From Alphaproteobacteria bacterium Ga0077535 (GTDB lineage Bacteria > Pseudomonadota > Alphaproteobacteria > Caulobacterales > Aquidulcibacteraceae): a stretch of DNA of 64,000 nt. The stretch spans positions 124,001-188,000 of the forward strand of contig LNEK01000020.1 in the NCBI GenBank assembly GCA_001464425.1, read 5' to 3'. The notes beneath the pieces are model-generated. The model did not search any database, was not told the DNA's origin, and worked only from the letters and a program-made list of their open reading frames with translations. This document shows, piece by piece, positions 26,487-34,537 of the stretch (position 1 is its first letter; every line of letters starts with the position of its first letter). The position numbers and the translations under genes are program-made.

Positions 26487-26569
26487 GCTTGCAGGGATTG
26501 GTGCTCGCCCCTCCGTCCGCGAACGTTGTTCGCGGACACCTCCCCCTGACGGGGGAGGACGGGAGCTAA
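26487..26569 (-). repeat. Palindromic intergenic repeat, copy B, at the 3' end of tyrS
   Basis: About 83 bases matching copy A. The first hairpin is GTCCGCGAAC/GTTCGCGGAC; relative to copy A one G-C pair has become T-A on both arms, a compensated change that keeps the stem. The second hairpin CCTCCCCC/GGGGGAGG is identical. The repeat ends 1 base from the tyrS stop codon. Confidence 0.85.
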
Positions 26570-26570
26570 A

Positions 26571-27827
26571 TTATTCCACCCGCAACAGCGCGTGTTTCTT
26601 TTTGCCGAAGGAAAGTTTCACGGCGCCGTCGACTAAATCGGAGTCGCTTAGGGCTGCGGCTTCGTCGGTGACCAGTGTGTCGTTTACGCTAGCGGCTTTT
26701 TGTTGGATGGCGCGTTTGCCTTCGCCGTTGGAGCCGACGAGGCCGGCTTTTGCCAAAGCGGCGGCGACGCGCAATTGTGCGAATTCTGCACGCGGGATCA
26801 CGATGGTCGGCAGGTTTTCGCTGCGGGCGCCTTGTTCGAATGTGGCGCGCGCGGCCTCTTCAGCTTTCAGCGCTTCGTCACGGCCATGCAGTAGCGCGGT
26901 CGCTTCCGTGGCCAGCACTTTCTTGGCGTCGTTGATCTCGGCGCCTTGCAGCGCCTCGAGGCGCGCGATTTCGTCGAGCGGCAGGTCGGTGAAAATTTTC
27001 AGGAAGCGGCCGACGTCGGCGTCTTCGGTGTTGCGCCAGTATTGCCAGTACTCGTACGGGCTCTTCATGTCGGCGTTGAGCCAGACTGCGCCATCGGCAG
27101 TCTTGCCCATCTTGGCGCCGGAGGACGTGGTGATGAGTGGCTGGGTCAGGCCAAAGAGCTCGTAGCTCTCCATGCGGCGGCCGAGTTCAACGCCGTTGAC
27201 GATGTTGCCCCACTGATCGGAGCCGCCCATCTGCAAGCTGCAGCCGTAGCGCTTCTTCAGCTCCACGAAATCGTAGGCTTGCAGGATCATGTAGTTGAAT
27301 TCGATGAAGCTCATCGGCTGCTCGCGCTCGAGGCGGAGCTTGACGCTATCCATCGAGAGCATGCGGTTGACGCTCATGTGGCGGCCGACCGTGCGCAGGA
27401 AATCGAGGTAGTTCAGTTTCAGCAGCCACTCGGCGTTGTCGACGAGGATGGCGTCGCTCTTGCCGTCGCCAAACGTCAGGAATTTCTCGAACGTGCCGCG
27501 GATGGAGTTGGTGTTCTTGACGATCTGCTCCTCGGAGAGGAGCTGGCGCATCTCTTCTTTGCCGGAGGGGTCGCCGACGCGGGTGGTGCCGCCGCCGAGG
27601 AGAACGATGGGCTTGCCGCCAGCCTGTTGGAGACGGCGCAGGTACATGATCTGGGTGAGGTTGCCGACGTGCAGCGACGGCGCCGTCATGTCGAAACCGA
27701 TATAGCCAGTGATTCCGGCCTTGGCGGCCTTATCCAGGCCCTCCAAATCGGTGCATTGGTGGAACTGCCCGCGCGCGACGGCGGCGCGGAGGAAATCGGA
27801 TTGGACGTTGGCGGTTTCAGCGGTCAT
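26571..27827 (-). CDS. tyrS: Tyrosine-tRNA ligase
   Basis: 418 residues, full length for the bacterial enzyme. The class I HIGH signature appears as LHVGNL (about residue 50) in the Rossmann fold, [13 protein letters not shown] being typical of TyrRS. The KMSKS loop is KMGKT in [14 protein letters not shown]. The C-terminal S4-like RNA-binding domain begins near [20 protein letters not shown]. It charges tRNA-Tyr with tyrosine. The ATG at 27827 gives the normal N terminus. The stop is directly followed by repeat copy B, which may serve as its terminator. Confidence 0.98.
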   Translation of the reverse strand: MTAETANVQSDFLRAAVARGQFHQCTDLEGLDKAAKAGITGYIGFDMTAPSLHVGNLTQIMYLRRLQQAGGKPIVLLGGGTTRVGDPSGKEEMRQLLSEEQIVKNTNSIRGTFEKFLTFGDGKSDAILVDNAEWLLKLNYLDFLRTVGRHMSVNRMLSMDSVKLRLEREQPMSFIEFNYMILQAYDFVELKKRYGCSLQMGGSDQWGNIVNGVELGRRMESYELFGLTQPLITTSSGAKMGKTADGAVWLNADMKSPYEYWQYWRNTEDADVGRFLKIFTDLPLDEIARLEALQGAEINDAKKVLATEATALLHGRDEALKAEEAARATFEQGARSENLPTIVIPRAEFAQLRVAAALAKAGLVGSNGEGKRAIQQKAASVNDTLVTDEAAALSDSDLVDGAVKLSFGKKKHALLRVE

Positions 27828-27864
27828 GGCGTGGCGGGGTTAGCATGCGGCGTTCGGAGCGCAA

Positions 27865-28158
27865 ATGAAGGTTCTAACGAACCGAAATGTTTTCGCGGGT
27901 GTCGCGCGGCGTGTGGCGGTTAATACGGCCTGGGCAAGCGTTTTTACGGTTCCAATCGTGGTGATCGGTTTGTGGAGGGCGCCGTGGGCCGTCTTATTGC
28001 TGCTGGCTACTCTCTCGGTGATTTATGCATTGGCGGTCTGGGGCACGGTGGCATTCGCAAAGTGGCTGATCCCCAAGAGCCAAAGAGAGGCTGAGTTCGA
28101 ACGCGTCCCGGACGACGAGAAGGCGGCGTGGATCGTTGGTTGCGCTTGGTGGGGCTGA
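27865..28158 (+). CDS. Small membrane protein of unknown function
   Basis: 97 residues with two predicted membrane segments (about residues 22-38 and 41-66; SVFTVPIVVIGLW and VLLLLATLSVIYALAVWG) and a charged C-terminal tail ending in Trp-rich CAWWG. I do not recognise the family. It starts 37 bases from the divergent tyrS start. Coding bias looks like that of its neighbours, but a small size and no named homologue keep confidence moderate. Confidence 0.6.
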   Translation: MKVLTNRNVFAGVARRVAVNTAWASVFTVPIVVIGLWRAPWAVLLLLATLSVIYALAVWGTVAFAKWLIPKSQREAEFERVPDDEKAAWIVGCAWWG

Positions 28159-28201
28159 CGCGTGGGCGCGTTACTGCGTTCTTAAGCGGTTCTTGTGTTA
28201 G

Positions 28202-28732
28202 GTGAGCGGCGTGCTTCACGAACTGATTTGCCACCCGGATACGCCCAGCAGCGCCGTCGATCGGATCGACGTGGCGATCGCGCGGCCGGAGCCGGGATTG
28301 CTGGCGCTGCGCTTTACGGTGAGCGGGCGGATTGCGGAGGTGCGGCTTGCGCCGCCGAGCGATCCGGTGCGCGCCGATGAGCTTTGGCAGACGACGTGCT
28401 TCGAAGCGTTCGTCGAGACGATGCCGGGTTCGGGCTATTACGAATTCAACCTGTCGCCATCGAGCAGATGGGCGGCTTATCATTTCACCGATTATCGCGA
28501 CGGCATGGCGCTGGCTGAGCTTTCGCCGCCGGCGATCATCACCGGCGCTAACGCGACCCACATCGATGTCGATGCGCTGATCTATCTGCCGGCGAGCGAT
28601 GCGCCGTGGCAGCTGGCGCTGACGGCGGTGATCGAAGAGACGAATGGCGTGAAGTCGTACTGGGCGCTGAAGCATCCGCCCGGCAAACCGGACTTTCACC
28701 ACGCCGATGGTTTTGTGGTGGAGCTTCTATGA
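28202..28732 (+). CDS. DOMON-like domain protein
   Basis: 176 residues, GTG start at 28202 (a second GTG at 28211 is possible). The sequence resembles the alphaproteobacterial DOMON-like family, a beta-sandwich fold that in related proteins binds sugars or heme: ELWQTTCFEAFVE, YYEFNLSPSSRWAAYHFTDYR, and the end SYWALKHPPGKPDFHHADGFV. No signal peptide is visible, so it should be cytoplasmic. Its stop overlaps the start of the DUF1343/NamZ gene by 4 bases (ATGA), indicating coupled translation; the sugar-binding fold next to a glycosidase is suggestive. Confidence 0.82.
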   Translation: MSGVLHELICHPDTPSSAVDRIDVAIARPEPGLLALRFTVSGRIAEVRLAPPSDPVRADELWQTTCFEAFVETMPGSGYYEFNLSPSSRWAAYHFTDYRDGMALAELSPPAIITGANATHIDVDALIYLPASDAPWQLALTAVIEETNGVKSYWALKHPPGKPDFHHADGFVVELL

Positions 28733-29934
28733 AATTCGGCATCGATCGTTTGCTTGAAGATGCAAACTTGCGCGCGCCGCTGGCAGGCAAGCGCGTGGCG
28801 CTCGTGGCGCATCCGGCTTCGGTGACGCGTGATCTGACGCACTCGCTCGATGCGCTGATGGCGTGCGGCGATATTCGCGTGACCGCCGCGTTCGGGCCGC
28901 AACATGGCATGCGCGGCGATAAGCAGGACAATATGGTGGAGTCGCGCGACTACACCGATCCGGTGCTCGGTGTGCCTGTGTTCAGCTTGTACGGCGATCA
29001 GCGGCGGCCGACCGGGCAGGCGATGTCGACGTTTGATGTCGTGCTGATCGATCTGCAGGATCTCGGCTGTCGCATCTACACGTTTATCACCACGCTTTTG
29101 TACGTGATCGAAGCGTGCGCCAAGGACGGCAAGGAAGTGTGGGTGTTGGATCGGCCGAACCCGGCGGGACGGCCGATTGAAGGGCTGACGTTGCGAGCCG
29201 GTTGGGAAAGCTTCGTTGGTGCAGGTCCGATGCCGATGCGTCATGGCATGACGCTTGGTGAATTGGGGCATTGGTTCATCGATCACTACAAGATCGATGT
29301 GAAATATCGTGTGATCGCTATGGAAGGCTACCGGCCGGACGAGGCGCCTGGGTATGGCTGGCCGATTGGTGAGCGCACCTGGGTCAATCCTTCGCCGAAT
29401 GCGCCGAACCTTTGGATGGCGCGCGCTTATGCGGGCACGGTGATGGTGGAGGGCGCAACGCTTTCGGAAGGGCGCGGGACGACGCGGCCGCTCGAATTGT
29501 TTGGCGCGGCCGATATCAATGCGCGTGATGTGATGGCGGAGATGCAGCGCCTGGCGCCGCATTGGCTCGGCGGCTGCAAGCTGCGTGAGATTTGGTTCGA
29601 GCCGACATTCCACAAATGGGAGGGGCAGCTTTGCCATGGCGTGCAGATTCACTGCGAGGACCCGGCGTATTACGATCACGAGGCTTTCAAGCCTTGGCGC
29701 GTGCAAGCGTTGGCGTTTAAGGCAATCCGGCGGCTCTATCCGGATTACGAATTATGGCGCGAGTTCTCGTATGAATATGTGTTCGATAAACTCGCGATCG
29801 ATGTGATTAACGGATCGCCGTTGCTGCGCGAATGGGTCGATGATCCGAACGCGGCGCCGGGCGATCTGGATGCGATCACTGTGCCGGATGAGCAAGCGTG
29901 GGCGGCGGAGCGCGCGAAGTATTTGCTCTATTAG
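28729..29934 (+). CDS. DUF1343 protein, exo-N-acetylmuramidase NamZ-like
   Basis: 401 residues. It matches DUF1343, whose characterised member NamZ of Bacillus subtilis removes N-acetylmuramic acid from the non-reducing end of peptidoglycan fragments. Visible family features are GKRVALVAHPASV near the start, AFGPQHGMRGDKQ, VLIDLQDLGCRIYTF, VLDRPNPAGRP and LSEGRGTTRPLELFG. Unlike many members it has no signal peptide, which points to muropeptide breakdown in the cytoplasm, possibly with NagZ (50046-51062). ATGA overlap with the DOMON-like gene fixes the start. The stop overlaps the stop of the convergent histidine kinase gene. Confidence 0.9.
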   Translation: MKFGIDRLLEDANLRAPLAGKRVALVAHPASVTRDLTHSLDALMACGDIRVTAAFGPQHGMRGDKQDNMVESRDYTDPVLGVPVFSLYGDQRRPTGQAMSTFDVVLIDLQDLGCRIYTFITTLLYVIEACAKDGKEVWVLDRPNPAGRPIEGLTLRAGWESFVGAGPMPMRHGMTLGELGHWFIDHYKIDVKYRVIAMEGYRPDEAPGYGWPIGERTWVNPSPNAPNLWMARAYAGTVMVEGATLSEGRGTTRPLELFGAADINARDVMAEMQRLAPHWLGGCKLREIWFEPTFHKWEGQLCHGVQIHCEDPAYYDHEAFKPWRVQALAFKAIRRLYPDYELWREFSYEYVFDKLAIDVINGSPLLREWVDDPNAAPGDLDAITVPDEQAWAAERAKYLLY

Positions 29935-32411
29935 CGTTCCAGCAGATCGCGGACTTTATTGTTGAAGACGCTGATCTCGAACGGTTTGGTCAGCACTTGC
30001 ATGCCCGGATTCAGGTGGCCGTTGCCGACGACGGCGTTCTCGGCGTAGCCGGTGATGAACAGGATTTTGAGGTCGGGGCGCTTCTTGAGCGCAGCGTCTG
30101 CGACCTGGCGGCCATTGAGGCCCCCCGGCAGACCGACGTCGGTGATCAGCAGATCAATGTGCGCGTCGCTATCAAGAATTTTCAGCGCATTCGGGCCGTC
30201 GGCGGCTTCGAGCGTTTGGTAGCCGTGCTCTTGCAGGAGATCGAGCATCAGCATGCGCAGGATGGCCTCGTCATCGACGACAAGCACCATCTGGCCGTCG
30301 CCGCGTTCTACTTCTTGCGCCGGCGCGGTGCTGTCTTGTTCTTCGGCGTCGCCGAAATGGCGCGGGAAGTAGAGGCACATCGTTGTGCCTTCACCGACTT
30401 CTGAGTAGATCCGTACTTGGCCGCCTGACTGGCGCACGAAGCCATACACCATGGAGAGCCCGAGGCCGGTGCCCTGGCCGAGAGGTTTGGTGGTGAAGAA
30501 GGGGTCGAAGGCGCGTTCGAGCACATCCGGCGTCATGCCCGTGCCGGTGTCGGTGACGCAGAGGGACACGTACTGGCCGGGCGGGAGATCGCGTTCGCGC
30601 GCAGCGCGTTCATCGAGCCATTTGTTGGCGGTTTCGATGGTGAGGCGTCCGCCATCCGGCGCCATGGCATCACGCGCATTGATGCACAGATTGAGCAGCG
30701 CGTTTTCGAGCTGCGATGCGTCGATCTGCGCTGTCCAAAGGCCACCGGCCTGTACGACTTCGACGTGGATCGCCGGCCCCACGGTGCGGCGGACGAGTTC
30801 TTCCATACCGGCGACGAGCCTGTTCATGTCGATGGGGCGCGGGTCGAGCGTTTGACGGCGGGAGAAGGCGAGCAGGCGTTGGGTAAGCGCCGCGGCGCGG
30901 CGGGATGATTCCTGCGCTGCGGAGAGGTAGCGCTCGATGCCGGTTGTGCGGCCTTCGGCGATGCGGGTGGAGATGATTTCGAGGCTGCCGGAAATTCCAG
31001 CGAGCAGATTGTTGAAATCGTGGGCGAGACCGCCCGTGAGTTGGCCCACCGCTTCCATCTTCTGCGATTGGCGCAGCGCCTCTTCGGTCTGCATCAATTG
31101 GCTGGTGCGCTCCTGGACGCGGCGTTCTAGTTCGGCCGCGGCTTCTTTTTGATCGTGGATGTCTGTGTTGGTGCCGATCCAGCGGATGACGGCGCCAGCT
31201 TCGTCCTTAATCGGCGCCGCGCGCGCCAAGTGCCAGCGATAGGCGCCGTCCGCGCGGCGCAGGCGAAATTCGGTTTCGTAAGCTTCGCCAGTGCTGAGCG
31301 CTTCGCCCCAGCGACCGCTGGCGGCGGGGATATCGTCTGGGTGGACGATGCTGGCCCACTCGACACCATCAAGTGCGCCCTGTGCGGCGGCGCTATAGGC
31401 GTAAACCTGCTCGTTGAACCAATCGAGCAGACCGTTTGGCTGGGCGGTCCAAGCTTGGTTCGGCATGGCGCGCGCGAGCGTGCGAAAATTGTCCTCGCTC
31501 TCGCGCAGCGCGATCTCGGCGCGTTTGCGTGAGGTGTGATCCTGAAACAGGACCGCGACTTGCTTGCGGCTGGCCGGTTCGACGCGGAAGGCTGCAAGTT
31601 CGAGCCAGCGGCCCGTGGCTTCGAGTTCACGCTCGAAGCGGATCGGCGCTCCAGTTTCCAGGACGCCCCGATAGCGCGCCACCCAATCGTCAGCTTCCGC
31701 GCCGACCATCTCGCGGACTTTCTTGCCGACGACGTCGGGAATGCCGGCGTGAGTGGTATAGGCGGGATTGGCCTCGATATGGATGTAATCGCTGAGTTGA
31801 CCGTGCGGGCCGTCGAAAAATTCGATGATGCAAAAGCCCTCATCGATCGCATCGAAAAGCGTGCGGTAGCGCCGCTCGCTTTCACGCAATTCGGATTCGG
31901 CGCGGACGCGTTCGATATGGACCCAGCAGCGCTCAGCCACTTCGCAGAGGAGCGACACGTCCTGCTCGCTCCAGACGCGCGGTGTCCTGTTGTGAATCGC
32001 CATGAGCGCCGTGAGCTGACCTTCTTTGACGAGGGGGGCGCACACGGTTGCGGCAACGCCAATGCCGCTGAAGGCAGCGGAGACTTGCGGAGGAAGTTGC
32101 TTGACTGAATCGTTGACGACGAAGGCTGAGCCAGCGTTCAGCGCTTTCACCGCCGCATCGCCGAACGCGGCCAAACTGTATCTGCCGACGATACTGCGCG
32201 AGCCGGGCGCAGCCCAATCGCCGCGAATGGTGAAATGGTCGCCATCGTCGTCCATGTCGGCATAGGCGCAGACGCCGACTTCGAGGTGCTCGCCGAGGAT
32301 GCGCGTCGCGGCGGCCATCACCGCTTCGGCTTCGGCGAGCTTGGTGATTTCTTTGCCTAGCCCGTCCAGAAAGCGGAGCTGCTCGGCGGACGTATCGCGC
32401 GAAGTGGTCAT
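29931..32411 (-). CDS. Hybrid sensor histidine kinase (GAF-PAS-PAS-HisKA-HATPase-REC)
   Basis: 826 residues from the ATG at 32411. Domain order: GAF (about 15-170), PAS (about 180-295), second PAS with PAC (about 305-425, ending [21 protein letters not shown]), HisKA with the phospho-accepting His in [15 protein letters not shown], HATPase (about 550-670, with [20 protein letters not shown] and [13 protein letters not shown]) and a C-terminal receiver with [12 protein letters not shown] holding the phospho-Asp. No membrane segment, so it is a soluble sensor; its ligand is unknown. It lies 98 bases after actR on the same strand and may feed into the same response, which is inference. Confidence 0.94.
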   Translation of the reverse strand: MTTSRDTSAEQLRFLDGLGKEITKLAEAEAVMAAATRILGEHLEVGVCAYADMDDDGDHFTIRGDWAAPGSRSIVGRYSLAAFGDAAVKALNAGSAFVVNDSVKQLPPQVSAAFSGIGVAATVCAPLVKEGQLTALMAIHNRTPRVWSEQDVSLLCEVAERCWVHIERVRAESELRESERRYRTLFDAIDEGFCIIEFFDGPHGQLSDYIHIEANPAYTTHAGIPDVVGKKVREMVGAEADDWVARYRGVLETGAPIRFERELEATGRWLELAAFRVEPASRKQVAVLFQDHTSRKRAEIALRESEDNFRTLARAMPNQAWTAQPNGLLDWFNEQVYAYSAAAQGALDGVEWASIVHPDDIPAASGRWGEALSTGEAYETEFRLRRADGAYRWHLARAAPIKDEAGAVIRWIGTNTDIHDQKEAAAELERRVQERTSQLMQTEEALRQSQKMEAVGQLTGGLAHDFNNLLAGISGSLEIISTRIAEGRTTGIERYLSAAQESSRRAAALTQRLLAFSRRQTLDPRPIDMNRLVAGMEELVRRTVGPAIHVEVVQAGGLWTAQIDASQLENALLNLCINARDAMAPDGGRLTIETANKWLDERAARERDLPPGQYVSLCVTDTGTGMTPDVLERAFDPFFTTKPLGQGTGLGLSMVYGFVRQSGGQVRIYSEVGEGTTMCLYFPRHFGDAEEQDSTAPAQEVERGDGQMVLVVDDEAILRMLMLDLLQEHGYQTLEAADGPNALKILDSDAHIDLLITDVGLPGGLNGRQVADAALKKRPDLKILFITGYAENAVVGNGHLNPGMQVLTKPFEISVFNNKVRDLLER

Positions 32412-32508
32412 ACCGGCCTGAGACAAAGAACGCAGGCGTCACGACATAGCGCGTGGCGCCTGTCGGGGCGAGCGCTAATCGATCTTCTTGGGCGATGGAA
32501 CTTTCCTG

Positions 32509-33057
32509 CTAACGCGGCGCGCGTTTGGCCAGGATGCGTTGCAGCGTGCGCCGGTGCATGTTGAGGCGGCGCGCGGTTTCCGAAACGTTGTGGCCGCAGA
32601 GTTCGTAGACGCGCTGAATGTGTTCCCAGCGGATGCGATCGGCGCTCATCGGATTGTCCGGCGGCTCCGGCGTTGCGTCGGGCGCGGCGAGCAGCGCTTT
32701 GACGATGTCCTCTGGGTCGGCGGGCTTGGCGAGATAGTCGAGTGCGCCGGCTTTCACGGCAGCTACCGCAGTAGCGATGGCGCCATAGCCGGTGAGCATC
32801 ACAACGCGGCAGTCTGGGCGGCTCTTGTTCAGGGCCTCCACGACCGAAAGACCTGACCCGTCTTCAAGACGTAGATCGAGTACGGCGTAGGCGGGCGGGG
32901 TCTTGCCGGCGATGTCGCCCGCTTCGGCGACGCTGCCGACGGCCGTCACCTCGAAGCCGCGCGTCTCAAGCGCGCGTGCGAGACGCGTGCGGAACGCCGC
33001 GTCGTCGTCGAGGATGAGAAGTGATTTATCGCCTTCGAGGGGAAGAGCGGTGGTCAT
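32509..33057 (-). CDS. actR: ActR/RegA/PrrA family redox response regulator
   Basis: 182 residues. The receiver domain starts SLLILDDDAAFRTRL, with the phospho-Asp in AVLDLRLEDGSGL and the Lys in DYLAKPADPED. The C-terminal Fis-type helix-turn-helix reads NVSETARRLNMHRRTLQRIL, the almost invariant DNA-binding segment of RegA/ActR. These regulators control respiratory oxidases, electron carriers, nitrogen and carbon fixation in response to redox state. The cognate kinase gene actS lies 46 bases upstream on the same strand. Confidence 0.96.
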   Translation of the reverse strand: MTTALPLEGDKSLLILDDDAAFRTRLARALETRGFEVTAVGSVAEAGDIAGKTPPAYAVLDLRLEDGSGLSVVEALNKSRPDCRVVMLTGYGAIATAVAAVKAGALDYLAKPADPEDIVKALLAAPDATPEPPDNPMSADRIRWEHIQRVYELCGHNVSETARRLNMHRRTLQRILAKRAPR

Positions 33058-33103
33058 GAGAATCTAGCTCCGATGGCCTCTACGTAGTGCATTTGCCGCC
33101 AGA

Positions 33104-34414
33104 TCAAAGCGAAGGCGCCTCAATCGATGTACGGGCCCACTGCGCTTTCACCATCGCACCCTGGTTAGGAGGCCTGCGATTTCGCACTTCTAGCTTAGCG
33201 CCGGTGCGTTCGAGTAGGGTTTTGGAGATAAAAAAGCCGAGCCCGAGGCCGCCGGCGACACCCTCGCGGTCGCGTTCCGTTAAGTATGGCTCTCCGAGGC
33301 GGCCGAGAATGGCGGAGGAGAAGCCGGGGCCGTCGTCGCGCACTGTGATCTTTATGGTCTCAGCGTCCCAGCGCGCTTCAATATCGACGCGTGAGTTGGC
33401 GAAGCCGACGGCATTCTCGATGAAGCCGCCGAGGGCGTGGACGATTTCGGGCATTCGCCGGATGTCGAGCGGACCATCGCCGTGTGCGTCGATGACGATC
33501 TCGGCGCCAAGGCCTTCGTGGGGCGCGGCGATCTCTTGCAACAACGCGCCGATCGGAGCGCGCGCGTGCATCACGTCGCCCTGATCGCGCATGGCCGAAA
33601 GCTGGCCGAGGATGGCGCGGCAGCGTTCGCTTTGGGTGACCAGCAGCTGCAAATCCTCGATGCGCGGATCGTCAGGTTTGAGATCGCGCGCCATTTCTTT
33701 TGCGACGAGATGGATGGTGGCGAGTGGCGTGCCGAGTTCGTGCGCGGCGGCAGCGGCGAGGCCGCCTAGCGCAGAAAGGGTTTGTTCGCGCGCTAATACT
33801 GCTTGCACGGCGGCGAGGGCGAAGTTGAGCCGTTCTTCTTCAGCCGCTACGCGCCAGGCGTAAACGCTGGTGAAGCCGAGGCCGACCAACACAGCGGCGG
33901 CGATGCCCATGAGATAGAGCGGCGGCAGTTCGAACGCGACGCCGTCCGGCCAGGGCAGCGGCAATCGCCAAACCGAGATGGCGCCGACGCAGATGAAGGT
34001 GAGCGCCGCCAACATCGCCGTGACCGCGGGCCGCAGAATGGTGGCCGAAACTGCGACGGGCGCGACAAACAAAAACACGAATGGGTTCTGCAGACCGCCG
34101 GTGAGCGCGAGCAGGAAGGCTAGTTGCAGCACGTCGTAGGTGAGCTGCGCCGCGGCCTCCCATTCCTTTGCCAGCTCCTGGGAGCGGCGCGAGGCGATGA
34201 GCCCAAGGTTTAGCGCAACCGAGATGCCGATAGCCGCCAGCGCGAGGGTAAGCGGGAAATCGACATCAAGGCCGTAGCGCACGAACAGCACGGCGGAGGT
34301 CTGGCCGATGATGGCGAGCCAACGCAGCAGAATGAGCGTGCGGATGCGGACCCGGCTCTGGGCGATCCAGAAGCTGGGGACGGGAGCGGGCTGGCGGGCG
34401 TCTTGGACGGCCAT
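33104..34414 (-). CDS. actS: ActS/RegB/PrrB family redox-sensing histidine kinase
   Basis: 436 residues from the ATG at 34414. Five to six membrane segments occupy about residues 25-185. The periplasmic-side motif GGLQNPF, known in RegB as the quinone-sensing site, is present. The H-box reads AAAHELGTPLATIHL, and a Cys lies shortly after it in SERCRAIL, at the place where RegB carries its redox-active cysteine. The ATP-binding domain has DDGPGFS and GGLGLGFFISKTLLERTGA. The pair with actR just downstream is standard. It is divergent from the heme-type TonB receptor gene. Confidence 0.96.
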   Translation of the reverse strand: MAVQDARQPAPVPSFWIAQSRVRIRTLILLRWLAIIGQTSAVLFVRYGLDVDFPLTLALAAIGISVALNLGLIASRRSQELAKEWEAAAQLTYDVLQLAFLLALTGGLQNPFVFLFVAPVAVSATILRPAVTAMLAALTFICVGAISVWRLPLPWPDGVAFELPPLYLMGIAAAVLVGLGFTSVYAWRVAAEEERLNFALAAVQAVLAREQTLSALGGLAAAAAHELGTPLATIHLVAKEMARDLKPDDPRIEDLQLLVTQSERCRAILGQLSAMRDQGDVMHARAPIGALLQEIAAPHEGLGAEIVIDAHGDGPLDIRRMPEIVHALGGFIENAVGFANSRVDIEARWDAETIKITVRDDGPGFSSAILGRLGEPYLTERDREGVAGGLGLGFFISKTLLERTGAKLEVRNRRPPNQGAMVKAQWARTSIEAPSL

Positions 34415-34488
34415 GAGCCCGTCATGCGCAGGGAAATCGCTCCGGCTCAAGGGTGCGGCGGAATGGCTGTCATTTCTGAGATTGATTC

Positions 34489-34503
34489 TGCGAAGCGTTC
34501 GCA
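34489..34503. promoter_or_regulatory. Candidate operator palindrome between actS and the TonB receptor gene
   Basis: TGCGAA-GCG-TTCGCA is a perfect 6-bp inverted repeat with a three-base spacer, in the 123-base divergent region, 35 bases before the TonB receptor start. An iron, heme or redox regulator could bind here, but I cannot match it to a known consensus. Confidence 0.35.
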
Positions 34504-34537
34504 ATAAGAGTGCGGCTCTGATTGAGGAGCCGGGTGA

